64,000 nucleotides of DNA from Apostichopus japonicus (GCF_037975245.1 NC_092568.1:16201001-16265000); one strand, 5' to 3'; counted from the first letter of the stretch, positions 1 through 14,600 are shown. The notes: generated from the sequence alone by a model not told the origin. Numbers and translations: made by a program.

Positions 1-1700
1 AGGGGGGAACAGGAGTCTGATCAGTTTCCAGGGGTGTTCCAATTGCATATGGCAGCAATATTCCTACAAGAAAACCACTGCTGTGAACATAATTGGCAGT
101 GCATGGTTCAGATGCCACTCCCCCAGTATCCAGGCGAGGGGTACAAAGACCAAAACAGTGAAACATTATCTGGATCCTGGCTCAGAGAATTTAATGGTCC
201 AGTTTGAACATGGCATTGCTCCAACCCAAGAGATTTTTCCGTACAGTTCATTTCTCTCTTTCTGCACACAAACATGCAAAACATTAGCAAGTTTTGTAAC
301 ATTGCTAGTTATCAAGAGTTCTGCAGCCACTTCACAAACATCACAAACTGATGACTCTTTGAGGTGTCTTACATGACCAAAGTAAGTTAGGAGTAGGCGG
401 TTTGAGTAACTGAAGGAATATGACACTAAATTATTCAGAAAAAAAAACTTGAAAGGATTAATACTAGGTTCTCAACGGTCACTCCTACGTTAAGCAACAC
501 ACAGTGCCATCTTCTATGAGCATACATGGTTCTGTAATTATTACATCAACTTCTACCTCTTGTTGCCATAGGGAAGTATGACTCATCCTCCTCCTACAAC
601 AGTCCTCCTGATTGGATGCCGGGAGGGAGTCATTGCTTCGTCAACGCTTAATGATAGAGATCAACACATGCACATACTAAGTGCTCTGACGGAACTTCTT
701 TAATATGCAAAACTGTTCTTGTTACATCTGAGTGTGGCGTATCTAACAGCCATCGCTAAGAAGACTACTTACCTTATCACTCTCTAATAGAACTTTTAAA
801 AAAAACGAAATACTACAAACATACTTCCAGGAAATTCACTTAATTAATTTTTCATTTGTTTATATATTTCGACATTGGTGAAATGTCACCAATGTCCACA
901 AACAAAATTTTATCAGACGCTGAGGTGCCACGCAAAACGGTTGAAGGTATCACTTGCATAAATATCAAACAGATAAGTACAGTGATGAGCAACAAGTGCT
1001 GTGAGAATTGTGCAGTAATTTTACCAAGCACAAAATTTGCAAACCACTGTTTGATGAGCCTCTGATCTGTAACAACTGTACAGAAATGTAACTTAGACTC
1101 TTATCGGGTATATATACCAAATACCAAATTTCTTTGACTAAATCATGCGAGGCAGGTAAAGGACCCAGACCTCCCAAATAATATTTTGGCTTAAAGGTAC
1201 ATAGATACTTACCAAGAGGAAATGCTAACGAACATCTTTTCCATTGCAAGGAAATCAACACTAACAGGCCAAAGTCTGATAACACGTGTTTGCTGGATTT
1301 TACATTCTCAGTTTTTTTTTCCTTCTTGTTCATGGATTGATTTTAATATTGCTATATTAGTGAAATTAATATCTACATCAGCAAATTTCAGAAACTTATA
1401 TTAAATTTAGCAAAAAATACTTCTACCAGAGAAGTAAGTAAAGGAATGAGGGAAGACATGTAATTCAAGCATTTCTGGTTCAATTTGTAATTATTATGTG
1501 GGAATGACTCCTACCAAGTGAAATCAGACTCTGCATTAATAGCTCTATTAGTAAACATTGTTCATATCTATCACTTCTTTCACAAAGGTTAAAGAAGGTG
1601 GCTGGCTTGATGTCTCCTTCATATGAACTTTGTAAAGTATACAAAGAATGCTGTCAGAGAATAACAGTAATCACACTCAAAGAATTAAAAATGGGCTTAC
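1..1700 (-). other. Kinesin light chain intron, left-edge part
   Basis: Downstream of the second coding exon on the minus strand, so this is expected to be intron. Short open frames here (for example minus 965-1333) have no recognisable domain and no convincing splice context. No repeat family was recognised. Confidence 0.5.
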
Positions 1701-1864
1701 CTTAGCTTCACCAAGACCAAGCTCTAAACTTTCCAATGATTTTTCAATCATTCTGGTTTTCTCTTCCACTAAATTGGAATCTCCTTTGTCTTTCTTGACC
1801 ATTTTGAGAGACTGGTATAAACTGTTTAATATATCGTTGTGTTCATTTTTTAGTTGTTCAAGGC
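1701..1864 (-). CDS. KLC: Kinesin light chain second coding exon
   Basis: 164 nt. The minus-strand acceptor is TTCATATTGCAG and the donor GTAAGC. It completes the split glycine codon and encodes about 54 residues of predicted helix, ending LELGLGEAK. The sequence is Lys/Glu-rich with heptad-like Leu spacing, as in the start of the heavy-chain-binding coiled coil. It ends in phase 0. Confidence 0.93.
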
Positions 1865-2943
1865 CTGCAATATGAAACAAAATCATATGAGCTCTCTGTG
1901 GAAATTTAATGCTTCACAGTTGGTAACCAAGATACCTAGGTAACCACTAGATCAGAAATTACTACTCGCATCGAAAGTACAACTTACTCCACAAAGCGAA
2001 AGGAGTCTTTGTGATGCTTTTTTCATATTTGGTTTAGAAACTTTACCAGATCAAACAAGTTTTACATTCAATAAGTTTCCAACTGGTCAAACTCTGTCAC
2101 CATCATAGATTTGGTTTATTGTCAGACAAAAGCTTTATGAACAAGTAACTGGTGAATGTGACAAGATTCTCAACATTTTGTTTTCGAAGAAACTTTTTCA
2201 TATCAGTTGCAATCGCAAGTAAAAGACACTTGGGAATTTTTTGACAATTTACATCGACATTCCAAAACGAAACTTTGACTAATCAAGATCATGTCGTTCA
2301 TCCTTATATGATTATAGCATTGAAGGGAATCATAAAATGGATCACAATCAACTCAAAAAACCTGCTTCACAAGAAATGCTACAAAATCTGAAAGATATAA
2401 ATACTAGTTGTTCAATTGAGACTATTTCCTTGGTAAGGCACTTTCATTTTAGAATGTACCAGATGCGATATGATAATACAAGTTCTTGCAGTGTTTTTAT
2501 GTCACCATTTCTGCCTATTGGCAAACAGCATATTAGTCTTGGGCAAGTAATTCAACACTAAGTCAGAGTCATGACTTCTGTTTGGGAGTGGAATCGCTAC
2601 TCCACATTTTTTAGGTTTCTTCTCTAGCAGTATTCATTGTATTATATTGAATAAGGATGGAGACCTGACTCCTAAGGCCACAGGTGTACCACATTTTAAA
2701 AACAAATTAAGGAATCTCTTGCATGATCCCTTAAAGTTGAATTAAATCTGAAATTCAAAATATTGATTATTTCAAACAATAAGACATTGTCAGGAAATGT
2801 TTCAACAACAAAATGAGAAGAGCAAATACTGTACCTTTGATAACCTCCTTGGTTCCTCCTACGATTTCATCCTGAGACATGGCTTGCGGAGCTGCACCCC
2901 CCGAAGAGTTTGAACTGGACATGGTACCGTTTGTGTGCCTCAT
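1701..2943 (-). CDS. KLC: Kinesin light chain, N-terminal part (two exons, partial gene)
   Basis: Cargo-adaptor subunit of conventional kinesin (kinesin-1). It binds the kinesin heavy chain through an N-terminal heptad coiled coil and cargo through C-terminal TPR repeats. Two spliced exons (2943-2835 and 1864-1701, minus strand) join in frame and give 91 residues. Residues 23-28 read SQDEIV, followed by a stretch of the form GLEQLKNEHN, then SNLVEEK, then SLESLELGLGEAK. These are the conserved opening blocks of animal kinesin light chains and run straight into the heavy-chain-binding coiled coil. The donor after 1701 is GTAAGC. The next exons (rest of the coiled coil, TPRs) must lie left of position 1 and no match to them is seen in 1-1700. 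Family identity is very secure; the paralog (KLC1/2/4) cannot be assigned, and invertebrates often have one gene. Confidence 0.94.
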
Positions 2944-2969
2944 GACTTGGTAAGCAAATCAGTTTTATT
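2835..2969 (-). CDS. KLC: Kinesin light chain exon with start codon
   Basis: The minus-strand acceptor ...TTTCTTTGCAG precedes base 2969 and the donor GTACAG follows base 2835. The first in-frame ATG is at 2943-2941 (-3 is G). A second in-frame ATG seven codons later has A at -3 and could be the main start. Bases 2944-2969 are 5' UTR, so at least one further upstream non-coding exon must exist to the right. The N-terminal 20 residues are Ser/Gly/Ala-rich and not conserved. The conserved SQDEIV block begins at residue 23. The exon ends in phase 1. Confidence 0.92.
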
Positions 2970-3127
2970 CTGCAAAGAAACAAGTATGACCACCACTGTT
3001 GTTAAAATTCCTCAATCATCAAGCAACCATGGACCTTATAAGCTAAGACTGGGATGTCACTTGTAAGGTTCATACAGACACCCCAAATCTTTCTGGTTTG
3101 GGTACTTACAGATGACGATACTTACTT

Positions 3128-3714
3128 GTCTCCGATACATACAGTATAGAGTTGTCTATAGGCTAGCTAGGGTAGATAGGAGTGTGTACACGGTATAGGA
3201 GACAGGAAGTAAATAGATGGGTCTCCGATACACACAGTATAGAGTTGTCTATAGGCTAGCTAAGGTAGATCGCAGAGTGTACGCAGTATGTAAAGGAGAT
3301 AGGAAGTAAATAGATGGGTCTCCAATACATATAGTATAGAGTTGTCTATAGGCTAGGATACAGTAGCTGAAGGCTCACTAGGGTAGATCGGAGTGCGTAC
3401 GCGGTATGTATAGGAGACAGGGGTAAATAGATGGGTCTCCAATACATACAGTATAGAGTTGTCTATAGGCTAGGATAGATCCCAGTGTGTATCCAGTATG
3501 TATAGGACACAGGAATTAAATAGATGGGTCTCCGATACACACAGTATAGAGTTGTCTATAGGATAGCTAGGGTAGACCGGAGTGTGTATGCGGTATGTTA
3601 AGGTGACTGGAAGTAAACAGATGGGTCTCCAATACATACAGTATAGAGTTGTCTATAGGATAGCTAGGGTAGATCGGAGTGTGTATGTAAAGGGGACAGG
3701 AAGTAAACAGATGG
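3128..3714. repeat. Minisatellite, six units of 90-117 bp
   Basis: Units begin with GTCTCC(G/A)ATACA at about 3128, 3221, 3318, 3435, 3528 and 3625. They share the blocks CAGTATAGAGTTGTCTATAG, GGTAGATCGGAGTGTGTA and GGAAGTAAATAGATGG. The third unit is longer because of a small internal insertion. The array lies about 160 bp upstream of the kinesin light chain start-codon exon, inside the presumed 5' UTR intron. Confidence 0.9.
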
Positions 3715-3720
3715 GATACA

Positions 3721-6060
3721 GACAATTGCCTCTCCAAGGTCACATCATAAAAACCTAAGCTTTATTGCACAAATTTTTAGTGTGAAATGCAATGTATGTT
3801 AATCTTGGGTACTAATAACAACAAAAACAAAATATCTTTTTATACATGCAAATGTCTGCCATGTGCCCAGGGGGGAGGGGGGTATTCCAGTTTCATTGCA
3901 AGAGGTTAATGTCCCTTAATTAAAAAAAAGCTATTTTTTCTTTTGTGTATTCTTTGCATTTATAGTATAGAGCTCTAAACAGTGCTAAGAACACACTACT
4001 TGATCTTTGACTTGGCTGCTATTGATTTGTACCTTCATAAACGATACGCTATGCTAGAGCAGAAACACAACACACAAATTTGTGATCAGATAAAGAGATT
4101 AAAAAAGAAAAGATTGCAAATCTCATCTAATTACAATGGTGCAGTTGAAGTACCTTATCACAGCATCAATGTAGATTAAGATAGTATCTATACACAATGA
4201 CCTACAAGGAGCTACTGTACACAATTCCTTTCCCCAGGCAAACCACATCATCTCAAATGACTGTTTGTTGAATCCTAACAAATTTGTGAATAATTTTGAT
4301 ACTGTACTCTGAAAAGATATTTGCAAACTGACAATGAAAATGAAACAAATGAAATTTTAACAGAAAGAGGGGGAAAAAAAAAGCATGTGATTTTGAAATT
4401 TTAACTGTGCACTGGCGACAGTGACTGTCCATGAGGAACTGGTTATTTCAACTCATTTGTCTTTGTCCAGTAGGTACTTGTGCACTTACGTTGTATGAAT
4501 GTGTAATATTTCGCTTTTACGGTACTTTTTCGCAGTCATTGGACACAGGACTCCACCAATCAAAACTAGTGTAAGCAGCACACAATCGCTGAAAAGTTTG
4601 GCAATGCTATACCCTGCATATTCTGGCAACATACAATGACTTTTAGGTAAGAAGTAATACTTAAGGCACAGTAAAGAGAGAGACTACTTTGTGAAATCAC
4701 TGGCTAACTTCACAATAAATTATGTCAGATCTCCCACAGAATTGTCAGGACGGAGCCATTCTTTCCCAGAATCAATCATGAAGGTATCAAGGCTGGAGGT
4801 GATGACTAACTTCAATGTTAGCAGTATAGACAAACCCTTGATGACATGAACCTGTTAACTATAAACTATGATACAGATCTTGAACAGTGAAGTTTTTAAT
4901 AACTGTGTTAACTAATATTTCATAAAAAAAACATAATCGTCATTACAGGTATCAGATTCTAAGAGGTATATTTCCCTTCCACCCTACTTTAAGTCTTAAA
5001 ACACTGACTGTTTCTGACAGCTCCCAAAATCCTCCTCTCCTTTAACCAAAGATTGGCAAATGTTTGATGAGTATTATGGAAGAAAGATGTGAATGATGTA
5101 CTGTGAAAAGTACCCTTCAATTTATCAAAGGAAACCAAGACACATAATATATAGCATCTACATACATACCATACCATGGCAAAGTTTACCATGTAGTCAA
5201 AGATCACATCATACAGTAACAAGCACATTTCTGATTCTGCTTATTTGCTTTCATGACACCCCAGTTTCCACCCAAACAGTACTTGCCAAATTTCATTAAT
5301 TTAATGCCTCCAGGACATAAAAAAAAGGTACTGAAGATTTTTACAATTTACACAAGCACACACGCAGGTATACAATAACTTATGTCAGTGAATTCTGATA
5401 AAAGGGTTTCTTTTAAGGAGGAAGCATTATAAAAAGCATAAATGGACTAAGTTCAAAGATGGAAATCTTGTTTGGATGAGAGCTACCATTATCATACTTA
5501 ATAACACTAATGTAAAACCCATGAATCATCTAACAGACTCTGTGAGAGCATGCTGAGAGATACTTCTGAATGACAACAATGATTCATTGCTTATTAAGAA
5601 TGAAAAAACATCTTGGTGATTTCAAACCTAACAACACCAGTGATCAATATCAAATGGAAAAAAAGGCAAGTCATAATAAACAGAGACACAGGCAAAAGAG
5701 AGTTTTTCTTGAGATTTCACAATATCAGAGAAATCTGGAAACAAATTCGCTGCTGCAAGGCCAAAGTAATGTTTTGTGTCTAAACTGTGAGGCTGCTTAG
5801 GTAGTTCCGAGCTCAGATGTCTGACAATGACGTCAGTTGTGTATATATATAGACACTCAGCAGAATACCAAGAAATATAGAGCTCTAACAAGACCGTAAA
5901 GTATGAGGAGGAAGAGAAGAAGGAAGTAACTCATCTATGTACGTCTGTACTCGGAAGAAACTTTGAAAGCAGTATAACAGTTTTGGGTACAAGCAGTCTG
6001 GTTTTAAAGGGATATTTCAATAGGTTTAATAAATATATATATAATATAAATATAACTATA
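3721..6060. other. Presumed kinesin light chain 5' intron, no feature seen
   Basis: AT-rich DNA with only short chance open frames. A G-run occurs near 3870. No exon, RNA gene or transposon end was recognised. Confidence 0.4.
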
Positions 6061-6061
6061 T

Positions 6062-6063
<2 letters not shown>

Positions 6064-6121
<58 letters not shown>
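6064..6121. repeat. (TA)n microsatellite
   Basis: Nearly pure TA dinucleotide run of about 58 bp, flanked by further AT-rich sequence. The open frames across it are Tyr/Ile repeats and are not genes. Confidence 0.97.
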
Positions 6122-6125
<4 letters not shown>

Positions 6126-8807
6126 TATAGTTATACATTTGTTTATTAACTTTGTTTTGTGGCCATACACTGGAAGTTAGGCCTATGACAAGTCTTACAT
6201 GTTTCTGAAATTCTTAATAATTTGTAACTAAGAAACTCAGACACTCATGAATCCTGGGCAATAATTTGAAGAAATATTATTAACATGTTTACTGACTATT
6301 ATGTTCTCGTCAACTTTCCCCTTAAAATACAAAACTATTGAAACGTTGCCCAGGTAACTCTGCTGGTTTTCTTTCTTTTTTAAACATTTTACATTTATAG
6401 AACCAAGTGCATCTAACTTCCAACAGCATTCCCATACCAGTACATCATATGATCATCAAGTGTGCCAATGAAGCTCACAGTACATGCAGTATTCTGCTGT
6501 AAACTCAATCACAATTTAGTTCCGAGACCTACGCAACTTCTTCTTGTATACTTGAATCGAGAGTTCCATTGCACAAACTTACTTTATGAATCTATAACAC
6601 AAATACAATGTTCTGGAATTTTTGCCATAATCTAAGCCTTTTATTACTCACTAATTAATTATGTAATCCAAAATAAGTCAGTACTTGTACGTCTTCAATA
6701 CTTTCATCCATTGCAATGATATCTGATCAATACTCTACTAGGTTGATGAACATCAAAGTGCTACAAAACTAAGTAACCTATTTTTAATATTGGCTGCTTT
6801 AACACACCGTGGTCTTTTTTACTTCCATGGTAACTTTCTCATTTACGCCGAACCAGAACTAGCTTGCGAACATTGTCTTTGCACATGTATATCTTAATAT
6901 GTGAATTTACAGACAATCAGTGAAATTACAGACTTACACTCCCTACAGAGACTGTTTTGCAGGTTACTTTCTTCTATTCATTAGTATTTGCTTCATTGCA
7001 GCAGTGTTATACTGAGCCACTAAGACCATGCATTACACTTGTGTTACTTAATAAACAGTACAGACCACACTGTGAGTAGTAGCATTTTAAAGCACAATGA
7101 AATCAGGCTTCAACAAACATTTGTTAGAATTAGATAGAAAACACAGCAGATGTTCATTAGGTGAATTTGATTGCTCCACAGTTAATTACCATAATTACTG
7201 TGTCAGATTGCCTATAAACTGTGCTACTTAATACTTGTGTACACCATTGTAAGCCTCAGGGTCAATCAATGGTAGTGAATGAAAGCAAGTGTTTTGTAGT
7301 ACTATTGACTGTAATCCCCATACATGAACATGTACACACAGTAGTACTATACAGTATGTATGTAAAACTATACATAGAGTTACATGACAGGAAAAGTCCT
7401 CACTTTAGGTTTCTCTTCTCATGTTTGGATGCTTCATTACATATCCTGTTTTGGAGATAACATTGCACGATATGACATAATGTAACAACCCTTTCTGTTT
7501 CTACTGGGACTGCATCCATATACTCAAAGAGATTATCCTGTTTACCTTTAGTACCATGATCATGTACAGAGTATGAAATGGGTAAAACCATGAAGCCTCC
7601 ACTGCAATGAGCTACTTAAAACATACAGATTCTGTCAAAATATCACAGTCCGAGGAGAAATAATCCCAACTATGGGGACAACTCAGGAAACATCAGAGGA
7701 ACAGCAGAAACACAAGAAAGGTGAAAATGTAGCAAAAATGCAGGTTGAATGACGATAAACATTTGGCAGGTCTAAGGATCACGAATTGTCCAGAAAAAAA
7801 TATGCGTATACACTTTGGGTAGTACCGTACAGTAGAATGGCAAGTTCCGGCCAGTTGTATGCAACGGACCAGAGTTCAGATGAGTTATTTCTGAACCGTT
7901 TTATCAAAACACTCTCAGGGCATAATTTATCCGGTGTCACACTGCTATGCAAAATGGTCTAATTGCTATTCAAGTGCAAAGATGTATAGCGTTGTTTTTT
8001 TTATACAGGAACCGTAGTATTTAAATTCAGAGCCTTCAAAACTGCTAAACAAAATTAGAACACTGAATTATTCATTGGCTCTAGAGTAGACCGAAGGGCG
8101 TGGGGGGGTAGAAGGGGGAGCAAAGTTAATAACCATGGCCTATGCTCTGTCAAAGCGTAAAGGACAGATGACATGAACAGATTTAAAGTGACATAACATC
8201 ACCATATGTATACTAGAACATTTAACATTTTTATTAATTTTTAATAAAGTAATACTGCCTACATTAACAATGAAAATATGAACAGAACAACAAAGGAAAA
8301 TGAAAGACCCCAAACAATTCCCCCTCCAGGTGCACTTATGACATCATACAAAGGACAAAATGTCAGAGCCTTCTGACATGACTTGAGAAGAAATGTGATT
8401 TATCTCACAAACAAAACTACTTTGCACCTTTTTTGGGTAGTCGCTAGTTCATCACAGAAACAATATCTTCACAGAGGACAAAGATCGTTCAACATATTTA
8501 CCTTTCACGCCTTTCAAGTGTTCCAGAAAGGACCAGATTTCATAATTTACGACTCGCTGTGATTATTCTGGTGTTTGTTACTATCCAGCATGTCACAAGA
8601 CCACCCTCTGTGTTACCCATAACACTGGACACTACAATCAGTAATATCAGACCGTCCTACACATTCATACAACCATAGCATAACAGTGTACTGGAACACA
8701 AACTACAATCAACAATTCATATCCAAAATGCACTCCTATTAAAATAAAGTCACCAGAACTAGTAGTCAAACCAACTGACACAGTAACATAAGCTTAGTTG
8801 AACTTAC
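6122..8807. other. Presumed 5' intron, no feature seen
   Basis: Unstructured AT-rich sequence. I see no gene, RNA gene or clear repeat. Confidence 0.4.
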
Positions 8808-8842
8808 CTTTATGACGAAAATGTGTGGAAGACGGTCTGTTG
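8808..8842 (-). other. Possible small non-coding exon (35 nt)
   Basis: On the minus strand the acceptor-like CTTCATTTTGCAG is followed by 35 nt and then the strong donor GTAAGTTCAA. It lies upstream of the kinesin light chain start exon on the same strand and could be one of its 5' UTR exons, which must exist because the start-codon exon begins with an acceptor. The evidence is splice-site shape only. Confidence 0.3.
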
Positions 8843-11800
8843 CTGCAAAATGAAGCGACTAATTTCAACTACAGGACATTCTTCTCAGTAAACTTCTATA
8901 TATCCATGACAAGATGACAAAACCTATGTATTTCTCTTGAAAAAAGAATTTCTCCTCAGTTCCTAACAATTTTGTTGAAAGACGACATATATACACTAAA
9001 TGGAGAAATGGATGAAAAGCTCTACGTTTGTTGTCTACGTTATATACAAGATGTCTACGTGCTAACCCACAAGAGATGACAGCACAGAGCAACATCTCAT
9101 TAAAGGAAAGCTACATTGACTCTCTGTGTGTATGTGAGTCTGTTCTCTGCACACTTAATGAAATGAAGGGAGAGTTTTATTGGTCGACTACGCCATTGCT
9201 CTTAGCCACACCTTGAATAATGCTAGGAGAAAGGCAACGAGAGGCCCTACACTGGGGGCTCCCTTTAGTTTCTAAACATTCCGCGACAGAATTATCATAA
9301 ATGGGACGAACAAGACTCAGATGAGTTTGGCACAGTGAACGTCGTCTTTGAGACAGCAGCTAGGTCATGACGCAAGACGAGACATCCTAAAAAAATTCTG
9401 ACATAATGTGGAAAATTTAGCAGATGAGGATGGAAGAATCTCACGCGGCAGAGGTATTATTCATCAAGAAGAGAGGGAGGACACGAGAAGAAGGGCAATA
9501 AGGGATGTGAAGCGAATGTCGTCACAAAAATGGACAAATGACAGTGAATGCTTGAATTCCCTAATCCAATAAGACCAATTTTTTAAAGAGGCTAGAGGAT
9601 GGAAAATAGTCTGTGGGTGAAACAAAACAGACACCAGACAGAGTGATGTGTATTTGACAACTGAATCAAAACATGTTATGAGGATTCCAAAACCGTATTC
9701 ATATATTGCATTAACTCAAGTATGTACACAATCAGGGCTATGGGAAGGGTGCTATCAAATCTTCCGACTGAATGCATTGAGTTGATATAATCAGATTATA
9801 ATTTCACTTCCTGTCAAAAGGGTCAGTCCAGCGTAGGACTGTTTGTTTACCTTCACAGACCTGTACAAAGTGTACAAGTCTGTGTGTTATTCGCCTAAAA
9901 CTTTTCTCATTTCTCATCACGCCTACTGAATATTGATAATGAGAACTTCTCCCAGGTCCTATAGATTTTCACCAAAAACAAAACTCTTCGTTTAGCGATA
10001 TTCATGATTGTATTTGAGGCTAAATATTTTTGGTTGCCTCAGGAAGTTTTGATGTATATCAAACACTACCAGCCAATTGAACAAGGTCCAATTTTTAAAC
10101 ACTGATTTCTGCTTCAGAATTTGAATGACCTAAGGTATTATGGCTACAATATTAAATATCTGAAAAATACGAAAAATCAACACAAAGTGCTGTTTTAAAG
10201 GCACGGTATTTACAAAGGGTGATCACTGTTTGTGTTCAGGGATGTCACATCAGGCATGATGTGTGAGTACCCGCAGATAAATCTGATTATGCTTCATTAT
10301 GACCAAAATCAGATGGAAAAACTGACAGTAATGTTAGAACGTCCAAACATTATGGTTTCATGATCTTTTCTTACATTCAAAATGCAACATCGAAAGTTAC
10401 ATTTATTACTCAGGTAAATTATGATTGTTGTTTCATACTGCAAGTTAAATGCCAAGAAGAAACCTGTCGTCAACTTTGATTTGGAGTGAGAATGTGTCCG
10501 GGATTTGTCAGTGTAATGGACTAAGTGACTATTCAAGGCAGCTGTCTATGCTCAAATCCATGTGTTGTGACATCATTACAGTGGCTACTACTGCTGACTA
10601 ATAGTGAGGCATGCTATTGATCTTCCAAGGTGTGAAAATTTGTGTTACATGGGAACATATTACATATCAGAATAATGATAAGGTCATAAAGTATGAACTG
10701 CAGGCTACACTACTGCACAGAAACACATAAACGTGACTGGTTCGAGCTTGCTAAGTTCAGTTTGGACTCTATTGTGTGAGAGATATATATCTAGTTTTGC
10801 TACAGAATTTACAAAATTGTTTACCCTCTATGGATATATACTTAAGTGATTCTAAATGTAGAGTAACAACAAAGAGACATCAAATTTTAATATATCTTTA
10901 CATTGATATTTTGCATACATTTTCTTTCATAGTTAGGTGGCATTTATTAGAAGCTAATATATTGCCAAGTTCAGTACCTCTTTCTTTGACTTTCTAACCT
11001 TCTCATGTAAATACACTTCCAGAAACTAGTACTGTTAGGCTGCAAATAACATTGGTACTCGACACTGTATCATCAGTCCTGGCAAAGTCATGCTCGACAA
11101 AGTTAGGCGATATTAATTAGCATGCCATGTACAAGAGCATCCCTGAGGTGTAACTCGTTCCAGAACACACACATTGTACAGTACGTTCCACATCAAAATC
11201 ATTTTCCACATGAAACAACAAACAAAAGATTTTGAACTTGAAAATTTGAGGGAACTCTGTACAAATAATGACAGTTCCTACCCTGGAATCTTTTCTTCAT
11301 TCCTCCATAGTTTTCTTCTTTGGTTTTCCATTATATATAAAAGCAAATCTCACCAAATATACTGTACAGTTGTATGCAACAAAAGACTAGGGTGAGGCCA
11401 TTGACACTTACATACATACTTTACATATACACTGCACAAGTACATTCTGATAACAATGTACAGTATGTAAACACATATATTCAGACCTCAGACATAACAT
11501 TAATGGTCCCTCCATACACTGGAAGTTAGGAATTGTAATCTGGAAAACACTTGGGTTATTCCAACATACACAGTGCCACTCAGACTCTGGTGTAAACAGA
11601 ATACAGGAACATTTTTAAGGATTGTTTTATGGTTGTACCTTGGACAACCAGGACTTACTTTTTGGCAAAGTGAAAGGCAAATTTGGTTGTCTGAAAAAAT
11701 GTAGCAAACAACAAAGAATGGCCAAGATGTACAGTGCAGGAAAGATGTGTAGGTTTTGTGAATAGAACAGCAGCTTTGGTCAAGTAAAAGTCCACTTCAA

Positions 11801-14600
11801 GTGGAACATGGTCGGCTGGTCCTACCACTACTTCTATTTTACTTCAGTAAAGTATCTTCAATGTAATGGAGATGATACCGATTTATCCCTTTTTAAGGTT
11901 AATATTTACAATGCCATCTGAGCTTGATGCTAACATTAGTCGTTCGCCAGACAAGCCTCAACCCTAATGTCCCTCGTCGAAACAGACATTTCTTCTTGGA
12001 CGACCATTAAACATTTGCCCTGAAATATGTCGAAAACTTCCATTCATAACACACATTGCGAACAGCATGATCTAATTGACTCAAACAAAAAGCATCAAAG
12101 AATTGCAAAAAGTGTACAGACAGCTAATTTATTTCAAAACAAATTTGCATTTGTAACAAATTTGTTTGCTTATTTAGTAACAAATCTTTCAAAATTTTGT
12201 AGTTGTAGTGGTCACGTTATATAGCACTTTAGCTAAAGAATAGGATTTTTACGTAAATGGGAAAGTTTATTCCGATTTGTTGCAGGGCTATCCTTGGCAC
12301 CAAACATGGGAAAATTTCTGGTTTACATCTAAACAGCTTCTTTTCTTTTCTATTTTTTTTTTTTTTGAGAAGGAACAATGTTCTGTCTTGTGGTACTTTA
12401 ATGTACACTAGGCAACCCTTGTCCAAGCTAATAAAGTTCAGTTGACCTCACTCTCTACATTGAGAAACTGAGGTCACAAAGTTGTCAGTTATGTGTCTGA
12501 CATGCAATAGAATTGCCTTTTTTGCAGAAAACCACTTTGGCAAATATTTCAGTTAGTTTGTTAGTGGACCGAGGAACTATTAACTTCTCATCCACTACCT
12601 GAATATGTTGCCTATCTGACAACATCGATGACTAAACTGTTCCACCTCTGTAAAGCTGTAAACTAATTTCTTTTAGCTGGGAAAATTGAAGGAAGCAGTT
12701 TCCAATGTGTTGTCCATGTATGCACACAACAAATTGAAAGTCATTATAAATGGATACAACAGGGCCTTTTTGAAATGAAATAAATTTTATTGAACATCAA
12801 TACATCATTTTGCATCATCTCTCCGAAGAAGTTTCCAATCGTTAGGGTTAACTTCAAATATGAAGGTTTTTCAGACTTCACTGCACAACGTATGCTAAGT
12901 GTGTAAAAACACAGCTGTTCAGTTCTGAGCTTCAACGTATCTAAATATGACTTGTATTGCATCTAGCTGAGGTGGGCACTGGGCTCATTAATTGCACCTG
13001 TAGGGTAAAAACCAGCTTGAGGACCTTTGTAAGTTCCAGTTGCTATTAATTACTTTAAATTCTTGAACAAAATACAATAAAATCACACAGCCCAAGTAGA
13101 AATTTCGGAAAAGGGTAACAGCAGTCTTGGACAGGTACTGAGATAAGGAACAAAAACTAGACTAAATAGGCCTTTGAAGGTACATTTCGTCTTCGGTGGT
13201 AAATGTTGGCTGCACAGAATTTACTCAGTGATATTATGGCAAGGTATTGGTGGTTGATACAAAGGTGGTTGATTACAAAGGTGGTTGATTACCATGTAGA
13301 GTGCAGTAAACTCTACATGTGTTTAGTAGCATGTAGTCGAAAGGCAAGGTATTCCTTTAAATTGCAAGGACTAATTGTGCCACAGATGGGTAATGGAAGT
13401 CACACAGCATATAAAACTTATGTACATCGTATACAGCCATGCAGAGGATACAATGAGGTCTGGTATTCATCGGTTTTCAATTTCTACCTGCCTTGTCACT
13501 GCGCCGTACAACGACTTAGTACTGTATAAGTCTCACTGGTCCAAATATTTGGAACATTATATCATGGAGATTCCTATCTGCAACTTTCTTTTTTAAACTT
13601 TCTTGGGGATCTCTTCGGTACAGTATTTGTATAGATGCACATCTCTATAATTTCCTTATGCAACATTGAATTATTCTACCTGACTAAAAGTAATACTTGT
13701 GGTTTGTAAATTTTGTGCATCTTGCAGTGCCATTGCCAAATATTTGGAAGTGGGGAAGGAGGATGAAGCACAGCAATAAGAAAAGTAACATTTGGGGAGG
13801 GGAGCACAGAATACGGGTAGCTTACTGTAAACTGAGAGCGAGGGTTGCAAGGACCAGGGATTTGAATAATGTCCTGTTCAATCTCTATTTCATTTTGGAG
13901 GTAGAATGCTTGTTTTGAGTCATTGTTTTTATTACATTTTGTGGTGAGTTATTTAGCTTTGTTAATGTATTTCAGAGCCTTTAAGTAACAGCTATCCGAA
14001 TGGCAATCTGTATTGTCACAATGTATAAAGCTTTGTGTGTATTTCCCTGACAACTTCCCATAAATCCCTGTTTCTCCATCTAGGATTTTTTCTCATTCAC
14101 TTCCTGATGCCCATGATCCCAAAGTGAACACCAAGTCTGTCCGTGAACATTTCGTCCCTGCTATGTTGTCATTTTAAGCAATGTAGTTTCAAATGCTACC
14201 ATTACAGGCTCTCCGCAAGCAAGCTGTACATATGTTATTTCATATAAAAGTTTCGCATTCAAATAAAGGAAACCCTCTGCATCGAACATCATGGCTAACA
14301 CACATGTACTAGCTGCTTGTAGGTATCCACTGAACTATTGCAACCAGCATGCAAATTTAGAGTGAACATAACTGCAGAACTAAAAGTAGACCAGATTTGA
14401 CAAAATTTAAAGTAGAACGATAGTGACAGAAAAAAAATCTCTCATTTTCATATATAATGTAGTTTATATGTTACCAAGCAACATATTTTTTAATTTTCCA
14501 AATAGCACACCGGAAAGTTATAAAAAAGGGAATTAAAACATCTTTTTTTCGTCTCCATAATTTAGGAATTTGCAAACACTGCAGCGACCTTGAACAGCCC
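8843..14600. other. No recognisable gene
   Basis: AT-rich sequence with short chance open frames. A small perfect-ended hairpin (arms CACAGAC / GTCTGTG at 9854-9884) is the only local structure noted. No tRNA, rRNA or transposon ends were recognised. Confidence 0.4.

Noticed and set aside
965..1333. Minus open frame of 122 codons
   Set aside because: No recognisable domain, no link to the kinesin light chain frame, AT-driven composition; likely chance in an intron.
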